A stretch of DNA of 64,000 nt, taken from Phormidesmis sp963710175 (GTDB lineage: Bacteria > Cyanobacteriota > Cyanobacteriia > Phormidesmidales > Phormidesmidaceae). The stretch's first letter is position 1. Each line of letters opens with the position of its first letter. Position numbers and translations under genes: made by a program. The DNA lies in assembly GCA_963710175.1 (NCBI GenBank), contig CAVPZC010000001.1:558001-622000 (forward strand), written 5' to 3'. Below are positions 16,587 through 26,187 of this stretch, piece after piece. The notes under the pieces were generated by a model. The model had not been told where the DNA came from and ran no database searches. It saw only the letters and a list, made by a program, of their open reading frames with translations.

Positions 16587-17018
16587 TCGTCAAAATCTCC
16601 TTCAAATTAAAAAGCTATTGCAGGTTGAATTTTTGGTAGAACAGGCCAAACCTAACCGTCTCTGCCGACCACGGAGATCTCAGGTCAGCAGAGACGTCAA
16701 GATCTAGCTATTTCTACGCTTAAAAATTTTCCAGGCTAGCCTGCATAACTCCTGCGTCATCATTCAGAATAAAGTGACGCTGTCGCTTTGACAACATAAG
16801 CCTCAATGATTGTCATTAATGTAGGTCATCATTAAAACTTATGAAGACAACATTGCTATTTGTGTTGAAGAGTGAAGCTGAGTTAAGCAGCCATCGCCTG
16901 ACAGCGAGGCGGTCGAAGGGTTCACCGCTCAGGTAAGATAGTGTTGGGATGCTCACATCCACGCTGCCCGGCCCGTGTCTCTCATAAAAAGCTGAGCCAC
17001 TATTTTTAAAATTTTGAA
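16587..17018. promoter_or_regulatory. Shared divergent control region of the ccm operon and the CO2-uptake NDH genes
   Basis: 432 bp separate ccmK2 (leftward) from ndhF (rightward), with no coding frame I trust. AT-rich sequence around 16790-16850 includes TCAATG-N10-ATGTAG (from 16803). Its left half matches the TCAATG half of the LysR-type CcmR/NdhR motif known in Synechocystis; the right half is poor. The same spot contains the short inverted repeat AATGA-TTG-TCATT (16805-16817). Co-regulation by inorganic carbon is plausible but inferred. Confidence 0.45.
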
Positions 17019-17027
17019 GTGTCAGTA

Positions 17028-18860
17028 ATGCAGTTTTTGATCCAATGGAGCTGGTTGATTCCGCTGTATGGGCTGGTGGGCGCACTGCTGGCACTGCCCT
17101 GGGCAACCCGGCTAATCCGACAGAGCGGCCCTCGGCCAGCCATGTATGTCAATGTCTTAATGACAGCGCTGGCCTCTCTTCATGGCCTGCTGCTACTACA
17201 GGCAATCTGGAATACCGGTAGCCAAGAAGTGAGCTTTGAATGGCTTGAGGTAGCTGGGCTCAATCTCTCTGTTTCGCTAGATCTTTCGGCAGTCAACCTA
17301 ATCTTTCTAGAGCTGACCGTTGGGCTAAGTTTGCTCGCTCAGATCTATGGCATGGGTTACCTGGAGAAAGATTGGGCGCTGGCTCGATTTTTCGCCCTGA
17401 TGGGATTTTTTGAGGGGGCGATCAGCGGCATCGTCTTGAGCAGTTCTCTGTTTTCGACCTATTTTTTGCTGGAGATGCTGACGCTCTCAACCTACCTAAT
17501 CGTGGGCTTTTGGTACGCTCAGCCGCTGGTGGTAACGGCGGCGCGCGATGCTTTTTTGACTAAGCGAGTCGGCGATGTGCTCTTGCTGATGGGGCTAGTG
17601 GCCCTGAGTACTTACGCCGGTAGCCTCCGATTTGACGATCTTTATGTTTGGGTGAAGACCGCTGACCTATCTCCGGCAGCGGCGACTTTAATGGGGCTGG
17701 CGCTGATTGCTGGCCCAACGGGTAAGTGCGCTCAGTTTCCGCTTCATCTCTGGCTAGATGAAGCTATGGAAGGCCCAAGTCCTGCGTCTATTCTGCGAAA
17801 CTCCGTGGTGGTTACCTGCGGCGCTTACGTATTGATCAAGATTCAGCCAGTGGTGGTGCTCTCGCCGATCACGCTCGATGTACTGATTGCAATTGGCGCA
17901 ATTACGGCTATCGGCGCGGCGCTGGTTTCCCTGGCGCAAATCGACTTTAAACGATCCTTCTCGTATTCGACCAGTGCCTACGTGGGTCTAGTCTTCATCG
18001 CAGTTGGCACAGAGTGGCCGGGGGTGGCTTTGACGCTGCTTTTTACCCATGCGGTTGCAAAGGCGTTGATTTTCATGAGCATTGGCGCAGTCGTTTTTAC
18101 CACCAACAATCAAGACCTGACGGAGCTAGGCGGAATTTGGTCACGGATGCCAGCGACGACTCTGGCGTATCTGACGGGCGCTCTCGGATTGACAGGCGTA
18201 CTGCCTTTTGGCTGTTTTTGGTCGTTTTGCTTGGGGATAGATTTTTTGTGGCAGGAGCATCCGGTGCTGGTGGGAGTATTTCTGCTGGTGAATTTTTTGA
18301 CCACGCTGAATTTGGTAAGAGTGTTTCGACTGGTGTTTTTGGGCGAGCCGCAGCCGAAGACCCGCCGGACGCCGGAGGTGGGTTGGCTGATGGCGCTGCC
18401 GATGGTGATCCTCTCAGTTTTTGTGCTGGTGTTGCCGCTGCTGATGGCGCGCATGTCGCTGCTGCCGCCGCTGGAGTACTTTAATTTGCCGGCTGTACTG
18501 CTGCTGATCGGCTCTGGTCTGCTTGGAACGGGTCTGGGCTTTTATCTGCCGCTGAATCGGGCGTGGTCCCGGTCGAGTTTGGCTCCCCTGCGGGTATTGC
18601 AAGATTTGCTGGGTAACGACTTCTACACTGGGCGGCTGTATGAGGGCACGGTAGTGCGGCTGGTGGCGTGGCTCTCGGATATAAGTAGCTGGATGGACCG
18701 CTATGTGGTGGATGGGGCGGTGAACTTTGTCGGCGCGGCGTCGCTGCTGAGCGGTGAAGGGCTGAAGTACAGTGCGTCGGGGCGATCGCAAAACTACATT
18801 TTGACCATTGTGTTCGGCGTCGGGCTACTGGTGCTGATGACAACCTGGGCGCTGTGGTAA
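17028..18860 (+). CDS. ndhF4: NDH-1 CO2-uptake complex subunit NdhF (NdhF4/F3 type)
   Basis: This roughly 610-residue polytopic proton-pumping subunit is related to NuoL and Mrp antiporter subunits. It starts MQFLIQWSWLIPLYGLVGAL; a GTG at 17019 is an alternative start. Conserved core segments are DAFLTKRVGDVLLLMG, GPTGKCAQFPLHLWLDEAMEGPSP and FTHAVAKALIFMSIGAV. It lacks the long C-terminal tail of respiratory NdhF1 and belongs to the CO2-uptake class that pairs with NdhD3/4 and Cup proteins on thylakoids. The F4 label is inferred from the linked 381-residue Cup protein and from the ccm-adjacent gene order; F3 cannot be excluded. Confidence 0.85.
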   Translation: MQFLIQWSWLIPLYGLVGALLALPWATRLIRQSGPRPAMYVNVLMTALASLHGLLLLQAIWNTGSQEVSFEWLEVAGLNLSVSLDLSAVNLIFLELTVGLSLLAQIYGMGYLEKDWALARFFALMGFFEGAISGIVLSSSLFSTYFLLEMLTLSTYLIVGFWYAQPLVVTAARDAFLTKRVGDVLLLMGLVALSTYAGSLRFDDLYVWVKTADLSPAAATLMGLALIAGPTGKCAQFPLHLWLDEAMEGPSPASILRNSVVVTCGAYVLIKIQPVVVLSPITLDVLIAIGAITAIGAALVSLAQIDFKRSFSYSTSAYVGLVFIAVGTEWPGVALTLLFTHAVAKALIFMSIGAVVFTTNNQDLTELGGIWSRMPATTLAYLTGALGLTGVLPFGCFWSFCLGIDFLWQEHPVLVGVFLLVNFLTTLNLVRVFRLVFLGEPQPKTRRTPEVGWLMALPMVILSVFVLVLPLLMARMSLLPPLEYFNLPAVLLLIGSGLLGTGLGFYLPLNRAWSRSSLAPLRVLQDLLGNDFYTGRLYEGTVVRLVAWLSDISSWMDRYVVDGAVNFVGAASLLSGEGLKYSASGRSQNYILTIVFGVGLLVLMTTWALW

Positions 18861-18888
18861 TGCAACAAGTAGGAATACGAGGAAAACT

Positions 18889-20430
18889 GTGATACTGAGT
18901 GCGCTGCTGTTCATTCCCCTGATGGGGGCGCTGCTGATCAGCCTCTGGCCGAGATCACTGGAATCTGCGCAGGCCCGGTTAGGGGCGCTGATTACCCTGG
19001 GAGTGACGCTGGTTTTGTCAGTCTATTTAGTCAGTCAGTTTGACATTGAGAATTCGGGTTTTCAGTTCGTCGAGCAGTTTAGCTGGGTGGAGGCACTTGG
19101 GCTCAGCTACCAGCTGGGCGTAGACGGGATTGCGCTGCCGCTGGTGGTAATGAACAGCCTGCTGAGCTTTGTGGCGGTTTACATCAGCAGCAATGTGAAG
19201 CGACCTCGGCTGTACTATCCGCTGTTGCTGGTGATTGCCAGCGCGGTGGCGGGGGCTTTCTTAGCGCAAAATCTGCTGCTGTTTTTCCTGTTTTATGAGC
19301 TGGAGCTGATCCCGCTGTATCTGCTGATTGCCATCTGGGGCGGGGCGCGGAGCGGCTATGCGGCGACCAAGTTTTTAATCTACACGGCGTTCTCTGGCAT
19401 TTTGATTTTGGCAGCCTTTCTGGGGCTGGTCTTTTTATCGGGCGCAGGCAGCTTTGACTACGACCCGGCCCTGGCGCAAGGACTGACGCTGGCGCAGCAA
19501 ACGGTGCTGATGGGGGCGCTGCTAATTGGCTTTGGCATCAAAATTCCGCTGGTGCCGTTTCACACTTGGCTGCCGGATGCGCACGTGGAGGCCTCGACGC
19601 CGGTTTCGGTGCTGCTAGCCGGGGTGCTGCTGAAGCTGGGCACCTATGGAATGCTGCGCTTTTGCGTGGGGCTGTTTCCAGCGGCCTGGCTCAATCTGTC
19701 GCCGCTGCTGGCCTGGTGGGCGGTGGTGAGCGTGCTGTATGGGTCGCTGGCGGCGATCGCCCAAACCGACATGAAAAAAATGGTGGCCTACAGCTCTGTC
19801 GGCCACATGGGCTATATCTTGCTAGCGGCGGCGGCGGCGACGCCGCTGAGCATTCTGGGCACGGTTTTTCAGATGGTGAGCCACGGGCTGATTTCAGCGC
19901 TGATGTTCTTGCTGGTCGGCGTAGTCTATAAAAAAACCGGTACCCGCGATCTGACCGTGCTGCGCGGTCTATTAGCGCCCGAGCGCGGCCTGCCTTTTAT
20001 TGGCTCCCTGATGGTGCTGGGCGCGATGGCCAGCGCCGGTATTCCAGGGATGGTGGGCTTTATTTCGGAATTTATTGTGTTTCGCGGCAGCTTTGAGACC
20101 CGCGCCCCTCAGACGCTATTGTGTATAGTAGGTTCCGGTCTGACGGCGGTGTATTTTTTGCTGATGATCAACCGGGCATTTTTTGGCAGACTGGCGGTCA
20201 AACCGGCCAGACTTGGCGTTCCGGTAGATACCGAGCTGCCGGGGGTGAGATGGCGCGATCGCCTCCCGGCGCTGGCACTGGTGCTGCTAATTTTCGCCTT
20301 TGGCCTCCAGCCAGAATGGATTACCCGCTGGATGGAATCGACCACCACTGCCTTTACACCAGTCCCTGAAACGATTGTCCTGACGGTTGCGCCAGTGCCC
20401 GCGCTCAAGGCCGCTGTCATTCTGCAATAG
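18889..20430 (+). CDS. ndhD4: NDH-1 CO2-uptake complex subunit NdhD (NdhD4/D3 type)
   Basis: This 513-residue NuoM-type membrane subunit starts at a GTG (MILSALLFIPLMGALLISLW). Family motifs include LGVDGIALPLVVMNSLL, the FFLFYELELIPLYLLIAIWG segment with the functional Glu in TM5, IKIPLVPFHTWLPDAHVEAS and MKKMVAYSSVGHMG. It lies 28 bp after ndhF and 48 bp before the cup gene, clearly one operon. The D4/F4/CupB combination forms the constitutive, lower-affinity CO2-hydrating complex, while D3/F3/CupA forms the inducible one. Assignment to D4 is by context. Confidence 0.86.
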   Translation: MILSALLFIPLMGALLISLWPRSLESAQARLGALITLGVTLVLSVYLVSQFDIENSGFQFVEQFSWVEALGLSYQLGVDGIALPLVVMNSLLSFVAVYISSNVKRPRLYYPLLLVIASAVAGAFLAQNLLLFFLFYELELIPLYLLIAIWGGARSGYAATKFLIYTAFSGILILAAFLGLVFLSGAGSFDYDPALAQGLTLAQQTVLMGALLIGFGIKIPLVPFHTWLPDAHVEASTPVSVLLAGVLLKLGTYGMLRFCVGLFPAAWLNLSPLLAWWAVVSVLYGSLAAIAQTDMKKMVAYSSVGHMGYILLAAAAATPLSILGTVFQMVSHGLISALMFLLVGVVYKKTGTRDLTVLRGLLAPERGLPFIGSLMVLGAMASAGIPGMVGFISEFIVFRGSFETRAPQTLLCIVGSGLTAVYFLLMINRAFFGRLAVKPARLGVPVDTELPGVRWRDRLPALALVLLIFAFGLQPEWITRWMESTTTAFTPVPETIVLTVAPVPALKAAVILQ

Positions 20431-20478
20431 CAGTTAGTTTCAATCACTGACCGGCTGTCCTACGCAAGCACGCTCGCT

Positions 20479-21624
20479 ATGACCTCATCCTCTGCCAAGC
20501 AGACTAAGCTCGCTCCTATTTACTCTGCCGCAGACTACGTACAGCGCCTGCTAGCAGGAAAAACTTTACTGCCTAATACGCCCGAAAATCTGAAAGAAGT
20601 GGTGGGCGTACTGGATACCTACGGCGTTGTGCTAGACGCTTACGCCGTCAACTTAACTTACATCGCCGAGCATCAGTTCTTAGTGCTGTTTCCGCTCTTT
20701 AAATATTTCAACGGCGAAGTGACGCCCGGCAAAATTGCCAGACATCTCTGGCACGACCGGATCAACTATGAGTATGCCGAATACGTCATGCGCACCATGA
20801 TCTGGCACGGCGGCGGCGGTCTGGATGCCTACCTCGACTCAGACGAGTTTTGGGCTTCCTGTAGCCCGGCAATTCAGGCCAGAATTCGGTCCAACCCGCT
20901 GCTGCTGACGCTGAACCGGTTCTTTCCAGATTATCTGCCAGAACAGGTGCGTCAGCTTGCCTATTACTCAGGGCTCGGCCAGTTTTGGCGAGTGATGAGC
21001 GATATGTTTGCCAAGTTGGCAAAACAGTACAGGCAGGGAAAAATCACGGCGATCGCTGATGTCGTTGAGCTGATTAAGACAGAGCTGGTGGCCAGTGCCG
21101 CGCAGTCTATCACCTACGGTGTTACCATTGGCGGCACCCGCTACGACATTATTCCAGAGTCGGCAGGGCTAACCTTTTTGCCCGATACGGCAGTGCCCTA
21201 CGTAGAGAGTATTTTCATTCGCGGGACGCCGTTTTTTGGCACGGTTTCTTACAACGCTCAGGCACATCAGGTGCCGATTGACCAGGCTCAGTTTGGCTAT
21301 GGCGCACTATTTGCCGACCCGCTGCCCATTGGCGGCGCGGGCATTCCCCCCACCCTGCTGATGCAGGACATGCGCCACTACGTGCCGGACTATCTGCAAG
21401 AGATGTATCAGGCGTCGGTGCGCGGTCAAGATGACATTCGGGTGCAGCTCTGCCAGAGCTTTCAAAAGTCGATGTTTTGTGTCACCGAAGCAGCGGTACG
21501 CGGCATGATGCCCTATCCGGCTGATACTGACATTCCCAAAGAGCAGGCGCTTAACCGCGACTACCTAAAAGGCTGGGTTAAGCGCCTGACAGACTCCCGG
21601 CTAGACGTGGTGCAAACCGACTGA
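20479..21624 (+). CDS. cupB: CO2 hydration protein CupB/ChpX (CupA/ChpY family)
   Basis: This 381-residue soluble protein of the Chp/Cup family begins MTSSSAKQTKLAPIYSAADY. Conserved stretches include LDTYGVVLDAYAVNLTYIAE, LFPLFKYFNGE, HLWHDRINYEYAEYVMRTMIWHG (split by short gaps) and LLMQDMRHYVPDYLQEMYQ. It binds the NdhF/NdhD tip module of NDH-1 and acts as a carbonic-anhydrase-like site converting CO2 to bicarbonate. The length (381) fits CupB better than CupA, which is usually longer. No cupS gene follows, again unlike the inducible cupA operon. Position downstream of ndhF-ndhD is diagnostic for function. Confidence 0.88.
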   Translation: MTSSSAKQTKLAPIYSAADYVQRLLAGKTLLPNTPENLKEVVGVLDTYGVVLDAYAVNLTYIAEHQFLVLFPLFKYFNGEVTPGKIARHLWHDRINYEYAEYVMRTMIWHGGGGLDAYLDSDEFWASCSPAIQARIRSNPLLLTLNRFFPDYLPEQVRQLAYYSGLGQFWRVMSDMFAKLAKQYRQGKITAIADVVELIKTELVASAAQSITYGVTIGGTRYDIIPESAGLTFLPDTAVPYVESIFIRGTPFFGTVSYNAQAHQVPIDQAQFGYGALFADPLPIGGAGIPPTLLMQDMRHYVPDYLQEMYQASVRGQDDIRVQLCQSFQKSMFCVTEAAVRGMMPYPADTDIPKEQALNRDYLKGWVKRLTDSRLDVVQTD

Positions 21625-21649
21625 TAGTAGAGCGCTTTTGCAGCGAGTC

Positions 21650-23428
21650 TCACAGCTGGTTGGTGATGGTTCGTCGCAGAATTTCGGTGACCTCAGCGGC
21701 CATTAGCGCATCGACATATCTGGCTTCTTGGTTGGCATCGCCTGTCGCTTGGGCTGCAATCAGGGTAAAGCCCAGAGAATACTGCTGATGGGTAGCGGTC
21801 GGATCGGGTGCGCCCTGACGCGGCAGGCTGAACTGAACGAGGGCGCTGTAGGTGAGCTCAGTGCGATCACGCTGATCGCTCCGGCCAAACCCGCTTTTAG
21901 AAATAACCACGGGCGATCGCACGTACCCGGTCAATCCCAAAGCGTCTAGCGCGACATCTACGTACCGGGCAGTATCTGCGCCCATTGCCTGAATAAAGCC
22001 GGCCAGACTGTGCCCCTGCATTCCGGGGATCACAGCGGACTGCGGCAGATGCCAGTGCCAGCCCGCCATGGTCAGCAGCCGGGTAAGATCGTAAGTAGAG
22101 ACCAAATTTTGTCCCTTGTGTTTTTCGCCAGCGGCCTGGAGCAGCACCTGCCGGGTTTTGGGATCCCACAGCTGCGGAAATTCGATGAAGGGTGCCTCGC
22201 CGTAGCGCCCTTGAAAGGACAGCTGCTGGTTACCCGTGAGCTGCTGCGTCCATTCCTCCAGGCGAGCTGGCGTTTCAAAATGCTTGAACATCGCCGCCAG
22301 TGAATTGGAGGTGGCAATCCGATTGTCGTAGGCGACAATGCCCGTTGCTAGCTCGTTAAATGAGTAGCCCCGCTGTGTTCCTACAGCGCGCACCTGACAG
22401 CGATCAATCTCTACAGCTGGCACAGCTGTGTTGGCACGGGCTGTTACATTTAGCAGTGGAATAAACTTAGTGGCGCTCCACAGCTGGCGATCGCTCAGCG
22501 CATCTTTGCCCAGCCAGCGCGTTTGCAGCTCGCCTTTTTGCAGTGTAGAGAGACAAACGCAAGCCGATAAAATATCTGACGAGAGAAAACTCAGTGCGCC
22601 CTCGGTCGGAAAGAGCAAATCGCCTCGGGAAGGGTAGCCCACTGGCTTTGTCAGCGTCGTCGCCACAGCTGCTGACAGCTGTGGCGACGACTGTAGCTGC
22701 GGCGCGTATTGAGAGAGTTTAGTGCGGAAAGGTGATTGCCGAATGCCCCGATCTAAAAAAGCTAGCTTTTCCGCATTAAAGCCCGCTTCCTGCTGATGTA
22801 AGGATTGAAAGGTGGCCTGCCGGTTCTGAGCTTGCTCTAGCTGGGGATAGCTGCGAATGAGTTCTTTGGCAGGTACGCTCAGCAGACGGCAGAGCAAAGC
22901 GGCGACTTCACCTCGGGTAATGGCCTGGTTGGGCCGCAGTGGGCGAGGTTCACTCAGTGGCTCTAAAAGTTTGCGATCTAGCGCTGAAGCCACCGCTTCT
23001 CGGGCATAGGCCGGAATCTGGTCGGCATCGCTAAAAGACTGCGCCGTCAGGTCGGGGGTCTGCGTGGCGATCGCATTCACCCCTTGTGCGGCCTCAATGC
23101 CGACCGTCAGCACTGTGACCACCTGCACTCTAGAGATCGTCTGACCGGGGCGAAAGCTGCTGTCTTCGTAGCCGCTGAATAAACCGCGTCCGCTGGCCCA
23201 GGCAATCGCCGTGCTCGCCCAGTGCTCTATGGAGACATCGCGGAAAACCGCCGGAGCCTGGCGCTCGCTGATCTGAGAAAACAGTTTGGGCATCAGCGCG
23301 GCAAATTCAGCGCGGGTAACTACACCGTCCGGGCGAAACGCGCCGTTAGGGTAACCGCTAATCAGGCCGCGCTGAGCGAGCGCCAAAATGCACTCGCTGG
23401 CCCAATGCAGCGCAATATCAGAAAACAT
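21650..23428 (-). CDS. Triple-SLH protein with a serine beta-lactamase-like domain
   Basis: About 592 residues from the ATG at 23428 (MFSDIALHWASE). A longer start at 23500 would add an unlikely N-terminal extension. Three SLH domains lie at about residues 1-160, each with an FSD...HWA...G...GY...FRP...TRAE pattern. A serine-hydrolase fold follows: SATK (SxxK-type nucleophile), a possible SNS triad member, and KSG in VISKSGFGRSD as the third box. It thus resembles class A beta-lactamase/penicillin-binding folds. SLH domains in cyanobacteria anchor proteins to the cell wall/outer membrane. There is no clear signal peptide, which is odd for an SLH protein. Substrate unknown. It is convergent with cupB (25 bp apart). 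Confidence 0.8.
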   Translation of the reverse strand: MFSDIALHWASECILALAQRGLISGYPNGAFRPDGVVTRAEFAALMPKLFSQISERQAPAVFRDVSIEHWASTAIAWASGRGLFSGYEDSSFRPGQTISRVQVVTVLTVGIEAAQGVNAIATQTPDLTAQSFSDADQIPAYAREAVASALDRKLLEPLSEPRPLRPNQAITRGEVAALLCRLLSVPAKELIRSYPQLEQAQNRQATFQSLHQQEAGFNAEKLAFLDRGIRQSPFRTKLSQYAPQLQSSPQLSAAVATTLTKPVGYPSRGDLLFPTEGALSFLSSDILSACVCLSTLQKGELQTRWLGKDALSDRQLWSATKFIPLLNVTARANTAVPAVEIDRCQVRAVGTQRGYSFNELATGIVAYDNRIATSNSLAAMFKHFETPARLEEWTQQLTGNQQLSFQGRYGEAPFIEFPQLWDPKTRQVLLQAAGEKHKGQNLVSTYDLTRLLTMAGWHWHLPQSAVIPGMQGHSLAGFIQAMGADTARYVDVALDALGLTGYVRSPVVISKSGFGRSDQRDRTELTYSALVQFSLPRQGAPDPTATHQQYSLGFTLIAAQATGDANQEARYVDALMAAEVTEILRRTITNQL

Positions 23429-23649
23429 ATTTCTCTCTACTGGCCGTTGTAGAGCCAGCTTCTGTACGGGGACTATCACTAATATCACACCTCCTCTCAC
23501 TCGTTAACCGGACTGATTGAAGGGTCACTAAGCCATCATGAATCCGTGAATTAGCGATATCTCTACCGGCTGCTAGGAACCTGCCGCCCACAGGAGAGAA
23601 AATTTGACGTAGGCTCAAAAGAGAGATTCTCGACGCACTGCAATAATCT

Positions 23650-26166
23650 ATGACTCAGATCGCGCCATCCGCTCAGTCTGATGCTGACCAATCTGCTAAT
23701 CAAAACTCGACCGAAACAGTTGTACTTGATGTAGAAGGTATGATGTGCGCTGGCTGCGTGAGCACAGTAGAGAAGAAACTGGCCCAGTGTGACGGCGTTG
23801 TCACTGCTACGGTAAATCTGGTGACCGAGGTGGCAGCCATCGAATGTTGCTCAACTGCCGACCCGCAGGCGATCGCCCAGACCCTCACCGCCGCTGGCTA
23901 CCCCAGCCAAATTCGCCCAGCTCACGGCCAGAGCGCCCTAGCCGCTGAAACCGACTGGCTGGAGCGCAAACAGCAGGCCCAAAAAGACCAGGCCAGTCAG
24001 CTGGCGATCGCCCTCCTACTGCTGGGTCTCTCTGCGATTGGCCACTTGCAGCATTTGGGGCAGCATTTGGGATCACCCGGGCAATCTGGGGCAGGGGCTT
24101 GGGCCGACAGTTGGCAGCAGCTACCTATACTCAGCACCCTCTGGTTTCACGGCACGCTGGCGACTCTGACGCTAATTTTTCCAGCCCGCGAAATCCTCAT
24201 TGATGGGCTCAAGGGCGCACGTCGGGGCTCGCCTAACATGAATACGCTGGTCAGCTTAGGGGCGGTGAGCGCCTATGCAACCAGCCTGGTTGCCCTGCTG
24301 TTTCCTCAGCTGGGTTGGGAGTGCTTTTTTGATGAACCGGTGATGCTGCTCAGCTTTATTTTGCTGGGGCGCACGCTAGAGCAGCGGGCTCGGTTTCAGG
24401 CGGCGAGTTCATTGCGATCGCTGATTGCCCTTCAGCCGACGCTGGTTAGACTGGTGCCCATGCCTAAGCTGGCAGCTGATGCTACTGACTGTTCGACTCG
24501 TACAGAAGATACAGCAGACAATACCGCAGGTGTCCAAATTCCCGCTGCTCAGGTGCAGGTGGGGGAGTGGCTGCGGGTGCTGCCGGGTGAAAAAATACCG
24601 GTCGATGGGGTGATTGCCGTGGGCCAAACGACAGTCGATCAGTCCATGCTGACTGGAGAATCGCTGCCAGCTTTGAAGCAGTCAGGCGATGAGGTAGCCG
24701 CTGGCACTCTCAACCAATCAGGCGCAATCACACTCAAGGTGGCGCGAACAGGAGATCAAACCACGCTAGCCCAGATGATTCATCTGGTGGAGACAGCGCA
24801 GACGCGAAAAGCGCCGATTCAGGGCTTTGCCGATCTAATTTCGGGCTACTTTACCTACGGCGTGCTCACCTGCGCGGCCCTGACCTTTGGCTTTTGGTAC
24901 TTTGTCGGGCTACCTCTGTGGCCTGAGATATTATCTGCTGTAGTCGCTCATGCCCACCACAGCTCGATTCACAGTTCAATGGAGCCGACCGGGGAACTGC
25001 TGGTCACAGGTTCCTCTCGGCTGCTGGTTAGTCTGAAGCTGGCGATCGCCGTTGTTGTCGTCGCCTGCCCCTGCGCTTTAGGACTAGCCACCCCCACCGC
25101 TATTTTGGTCGGCTCCGGCATAGGCGCAGAGCAGGGGCTGCTGATTCGCGGCGGCGACATTTTAGAAGCGACTCGCGGCCTAGACACGCTGGTCTTTGAT
25201 AAAACCGGTACGCTGACTACCGGCACGCCTCAGCTGACTGACTGCCAATCGCTGGCATCCGCCCTCTCAGCCGACCAGCTGCTACAGATCGCCGCCACCG
25301 TCGAAAGCGGCACCCGCCATCCCCTGGGGCTCGCCATTCAGCAAGCTGCCGACTCCAAAAAATTGGCCCTGCTGCCAGCAGCGGACTTTCACACTCAGGC
25401 TGGCTTTGGCGTTGCCGCTAACGTGACTACCGACAGCGAAACCGCTCAGTTCTTTGTCGGCAATCTGGCCTGGATGGAAAAAAATGGCTGCGCGGTAGAC
25501 GAGCAAACCCGCAGCGCCGCTCACGCGCTGGCACAGGCTGGTAGCACGGCGGTTTTTATCGCTACAGCGCAGCGGCCAATCGGTCTAATTGGGGTGGCAG
25601 ATGCGCTGCGACCGGAGGCGACCGAGACCATCCAGCGGCTTCAATCGCTGGGCTTAGGGGTGAAGATCTTAAGCGGGGACAGTGCGGCAGTGGCGATCGC
25701 CATCGCCACTGCGCTTAACCTCGACTCTACTCATGTGCAGGCCGAAGTCACTCCTGAAGAGAAAGTGAAGGTGATCGCCCGCCTACAGGAAAACGGTCAC
25801 CGCGTTGGCTTCATCGGCGACGGCATCAACGACGCCCCGGCCCTTGCCCAAGCAAATATTGGTATTGCGCTCAATTCGGGTACCGAAGTCGCGATGGAAA
25901 CTGCCGACATCGTGCTCATGCGCGATACCCTCTCAGATGTGCTAGCCGCCATTCAGCTCAGCAGGGCCACCTTTAATAAAATCCGCCAAAATCTGTTCTG
26001 GGCCTTTGCCTACAACCTAGTCTGCATTCCGCTAGCCGCAGGTGCCTTTTTACCTGCCTATGGCCTGTCTCTAAACCCTGGGTTCGCGGGCGGTCTGATG
26101 GCCCTAAGCTCAGTGACCGTTGTGCTTAATTCTCTGCTGCTACGGATTCAGCGGCCCCAGCTGTAG
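23650..26166 (+). CDS. ctaA: Copper-translocating P1B-type ATPase (CtaA-like)
   Basis: This 838-residue protein has one N-terminal metal-binding domain with GMMCAGCVSTVEKKL (CxxC, about residues 31-45) and eight predicted helices. It also has the CPC motif in VVVACPCALGLATPTA, a TGES actuator motif (MLTGESLPAL), the phosphorylation site FDKTGTLTTG, HPLG in the nucleotide domain and GDGINDAPALAQANIG. CPC plus the C-terminal helices define Cu(I) pumps. The CAGCVSTVE form resembles CtaA, which imports copper for plastocyanin and cytochrome oxidase, more than PacS. A His-rich loop (AHAHHSSIHSS) precedes the CPC helix, a possible extra metal site. It converges with the Crp-type gene 22 bp away. 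Confidence 0.88.
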   Translation: MTQIAPSAQSDADQSANQNSTETVVLDVEGMMCAGCVSTVEKKLAQCDGVVTATVNLVTEVAAIECCSTADPQAIAQTLTAAGYPSQIRPAHGQSALAAETDWLERKQQAQKDQASQLAIALLLLGLSAIGHLQHLGQHLGSPGQSGAGAWADSWQQLPILSTLWFHGTLATLTLIFPAREILIDGLKGARRGSPNMNTLVSLGAVSAYATSLVALLFPQLGWECFFDEPVMLLSFILLGRTLEQRARFQAASSLRSLIALQPTLVRLVPMPKLAADATDCSTRTEDTADNTAGVQIPAAQVQVGEWLRVLPGEKIPVDGVIAVGQTTVDQSMLTGESLPALKQSGDEVAAGTLNQSGAITLKVARTGDQTTLAQMIHLVETAQTRKAPIQGFADLISGYFTYGVLTCAALTFGFWYFVGLPLWPEILSAVVAHAHHSSIHSSMEPTGELLVTGSSRLLVSLKLAIAVVVVACPCALGLATPTAILVGSGIGAEQGLLIRGGDILEATRGLDTLVFDKTGTLTTGTPQLTDCQSLASALSADQLLQIAATVESGTRHPLGLAIQQAADSKKLALLPAADFHTQAGFGVAANVTTDSETAQFFVGNLAWMEKNGCAVDEQTRSAAHALAQAGSTAVFIATAQRPIGLIGVADALRPEATETIQRLQSLGLGVKILSGDSAAVAIAIATALNLDSTHVQAEVTPEEKVKVIARLQENGHRVGFIGDGINDAPALAQANIGIALNSGTEVAMETADIVLMRDTLSDVLAAIQLSRATFNKIRQNLFWAFAYNLVCIPLAAGAFLPAYGLSLNPGFAGGLMALSSVTVVLNSLLLRIQRPQL

Positions 26167-26187
26167 GCCAAGACCGCGCCAGCCCTA

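Noticed and set aside
18014..18484. 156-codon plus-strand frame
   Set aside because: Frame-shifted shadow inside ndhF; composition is Ala/Gly/Asp-rich with no family resemblance.
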